Shown piece after piece: positions 6,627 through 7,167 of a stretch of DNA of 7,167 bases. Position numbers and translations under genes: made by a program. The DNA comes from Lachnospiraceae bacterium UBA7598. Lineage in GTDB: Bacteria > Bacillota > Clostridia > Lachnospirales > Lachnospiraceae. How positions within the stretch are numbered: position 1 is the first letter of the stretch; every line of letters starts with the position of its first letter. Below the pieces are notes generated by a model. The model saw only the letters and a program-made list of their open reading frames with translations. It made no database searches and was not told where the DNA came from. Location: assembly GCA_002474415.1 (NCBI GenBank), contig DLQV01000052.1:1-7167 (forward strand). Direction: 5' to 3'.

Positions 6627-7167
6627 TTAATCGTCGTCTCTTTTTCCAGCAAGGAATTCTACATATTTTCCGGTTCCAATTGCCACACAGGTCATTGGAT
6701 GTTCTGCTGTCATGGTATTGATTCCAGTACGCTCCTCAATCAGTTCTTCCAGACCACGCAGTAAAGATCCACCACCTGTCAGGACAATTCCTCTGTCTGC
6801 GACATCGGCTGCCAGTTCTGGCGGAGTCTTCTCCAGTACAGAATGAACTGCTTCTACAATCTGCAACGTTGCTTCCCGCAATGCTTCCTCTGTCTCCTCA
6901 GAGCTTACGGTGATGGTTCTCGGCAGACCGGTTACCAGATTACGTCCACGCACATCCATGGTTTCGTTCTGTGCCAGCGGATAGCATGTACCAATTTTGA
7001 TCTTGATATCCTCTGCGGTACGCTCACCGATCAGAAGATTGTGTTTCTTTCTCATGTAGCGGACCAGAGCTTCGTCAAAATCATCACCTGCAATCTTAAC
7101 AGAAGTGCTCACAACAGAGCCACCCAGAGAAATGACTGCAATATCCGAAGTACCGCCTCCGATATCT
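6627..7167 (-). CDS. mbl: MreB/Mbl actin-like cell-shape protein, C-terminal half (truncated by window edge)
   Basis: MreB-family proteins polymerise along the inner face of the membrane and direct lateral cell-wall synthesis by the elongasome. About 179 residues are visible of a usual 330-345. The frame enters the window in the phosphate-2 motif DIGGGTSDIAVISLGG and continues with KIAGDDFDEALVRYMRKKHN, LIGERTAEDIKIKIG, GRNLVTGLPRTI and the adenosine-binding TGGGSLLRGLEELI. It ends CVAIGTGKYVEFLAGKRDDD. A GTG at 7112 is not the start, because the conserved frame is open up to the edge. The Mbl name is chosen over MreB because a mreB-type gene directly before flhO-flhP is mbl in B. subtilis; the visible sequence alone does not separate the paralogues. 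An intrinsic terminator follows directly. Confidence 0.93.
   Translation of the reverse strand, partial: DIGGGTSDIAVISLGGSVVSTSVKIAGDDFDEALVRYMRKKHNLLIGERTAEDIKIKIGTCYPLAQNETMDVRGRNLVTGLPRTITVSSEETEEALREATLQIVEAVHSVLEKTPPELAADVADRGIVLTGGGSLLRGLEELIEERTGINTMTAEHPMTCVAIGTGKYVEFLAGKRDDD

Noticed and set aside
6627..7112. A 161-residue mbl starting at GTG 7112
   Set aside because: The frame continues upstream to the window edge and encodes the conserved DIGGGTSDIAVISLGG motif, so the gene is truncated by the window, not short.
1..7167. CRISPR array, insertion sequence, tRNA/rRNA or defence island
   Set aside because: No direct repeat array, transposase, RNA gene signature or accessory-type gene was seen; all genes belong to housekeeping or motility families.

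Overview
All recognisable genes lie on the minus strand, so transcription runs from right to left. The window looks like an ordinary core chromosomal segment of a flagellated, low-to-mid GC member of the Clostridia, most likely Lachnospiraceae (Roseburia/Agathobacter/Butyrivibrio-like). The reasons are the Gram-positive mbl-flhO-flhP gene order known from Bacillus subtilis, perfect AGGAGG-type ribosome binding sites, AT-rich intrinsic terminators and a long Firmicute-type RecD2. The genus is inference; no rRNA or other marker is present.

Region by region, in transcription order: (1) 7167-6627, the C-terminal half of an MreB/Mbl actin-like cell-shape protein, cut by the window edge and closed by an intrinsic terminator at 6593-6624. 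(2) 6583-4482, a flagellar rod operon with a good SigD (sigma-28 class) promoter, GCCGATAT at 6556-6563, driving flhO (FlgF-like rod protein), flgG/flhP (distal rod protein) and a short FlgJ-type rod-binding protein without a muramidase domain. A strong terminator at 4433-4460 ends it. (3) 4427-1602, recD2 (SF1B DNA helicase) followed without a gap by a GNAT acetyltransferase that has a C-terminal transmembrane helix. (4) 1601-1436, a regulatory intergenic region with two candidate tandem sigma-A promoters, an ARG-box-like site inside the distal one, a perfect 13-bp inverted repeat and an A/T-rich leader hairpin. (5) 1435-1, carA and the start of carB (carbamoyl phosphate synthase), translationally coupled through a TAATG overlap; carB runs off the left edge.

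The mbl-flagellar block joins cell-wall shape control with rod assembly through the peptidoglycan. The car block supplies carbamoyl phosphate for arginine and pyrimidines. RecD2-GNAT sits between them and has no promoter that I can see. I find no mobile element, CRISPR array, RNA gene or defence system, and no evidence of a new multi-gene system. The observations most worth following up are regulatory (the carAB upstream region; the terminator only 5 nt before the recD2 start codon) and the membrane-anchored acetyltransferase.
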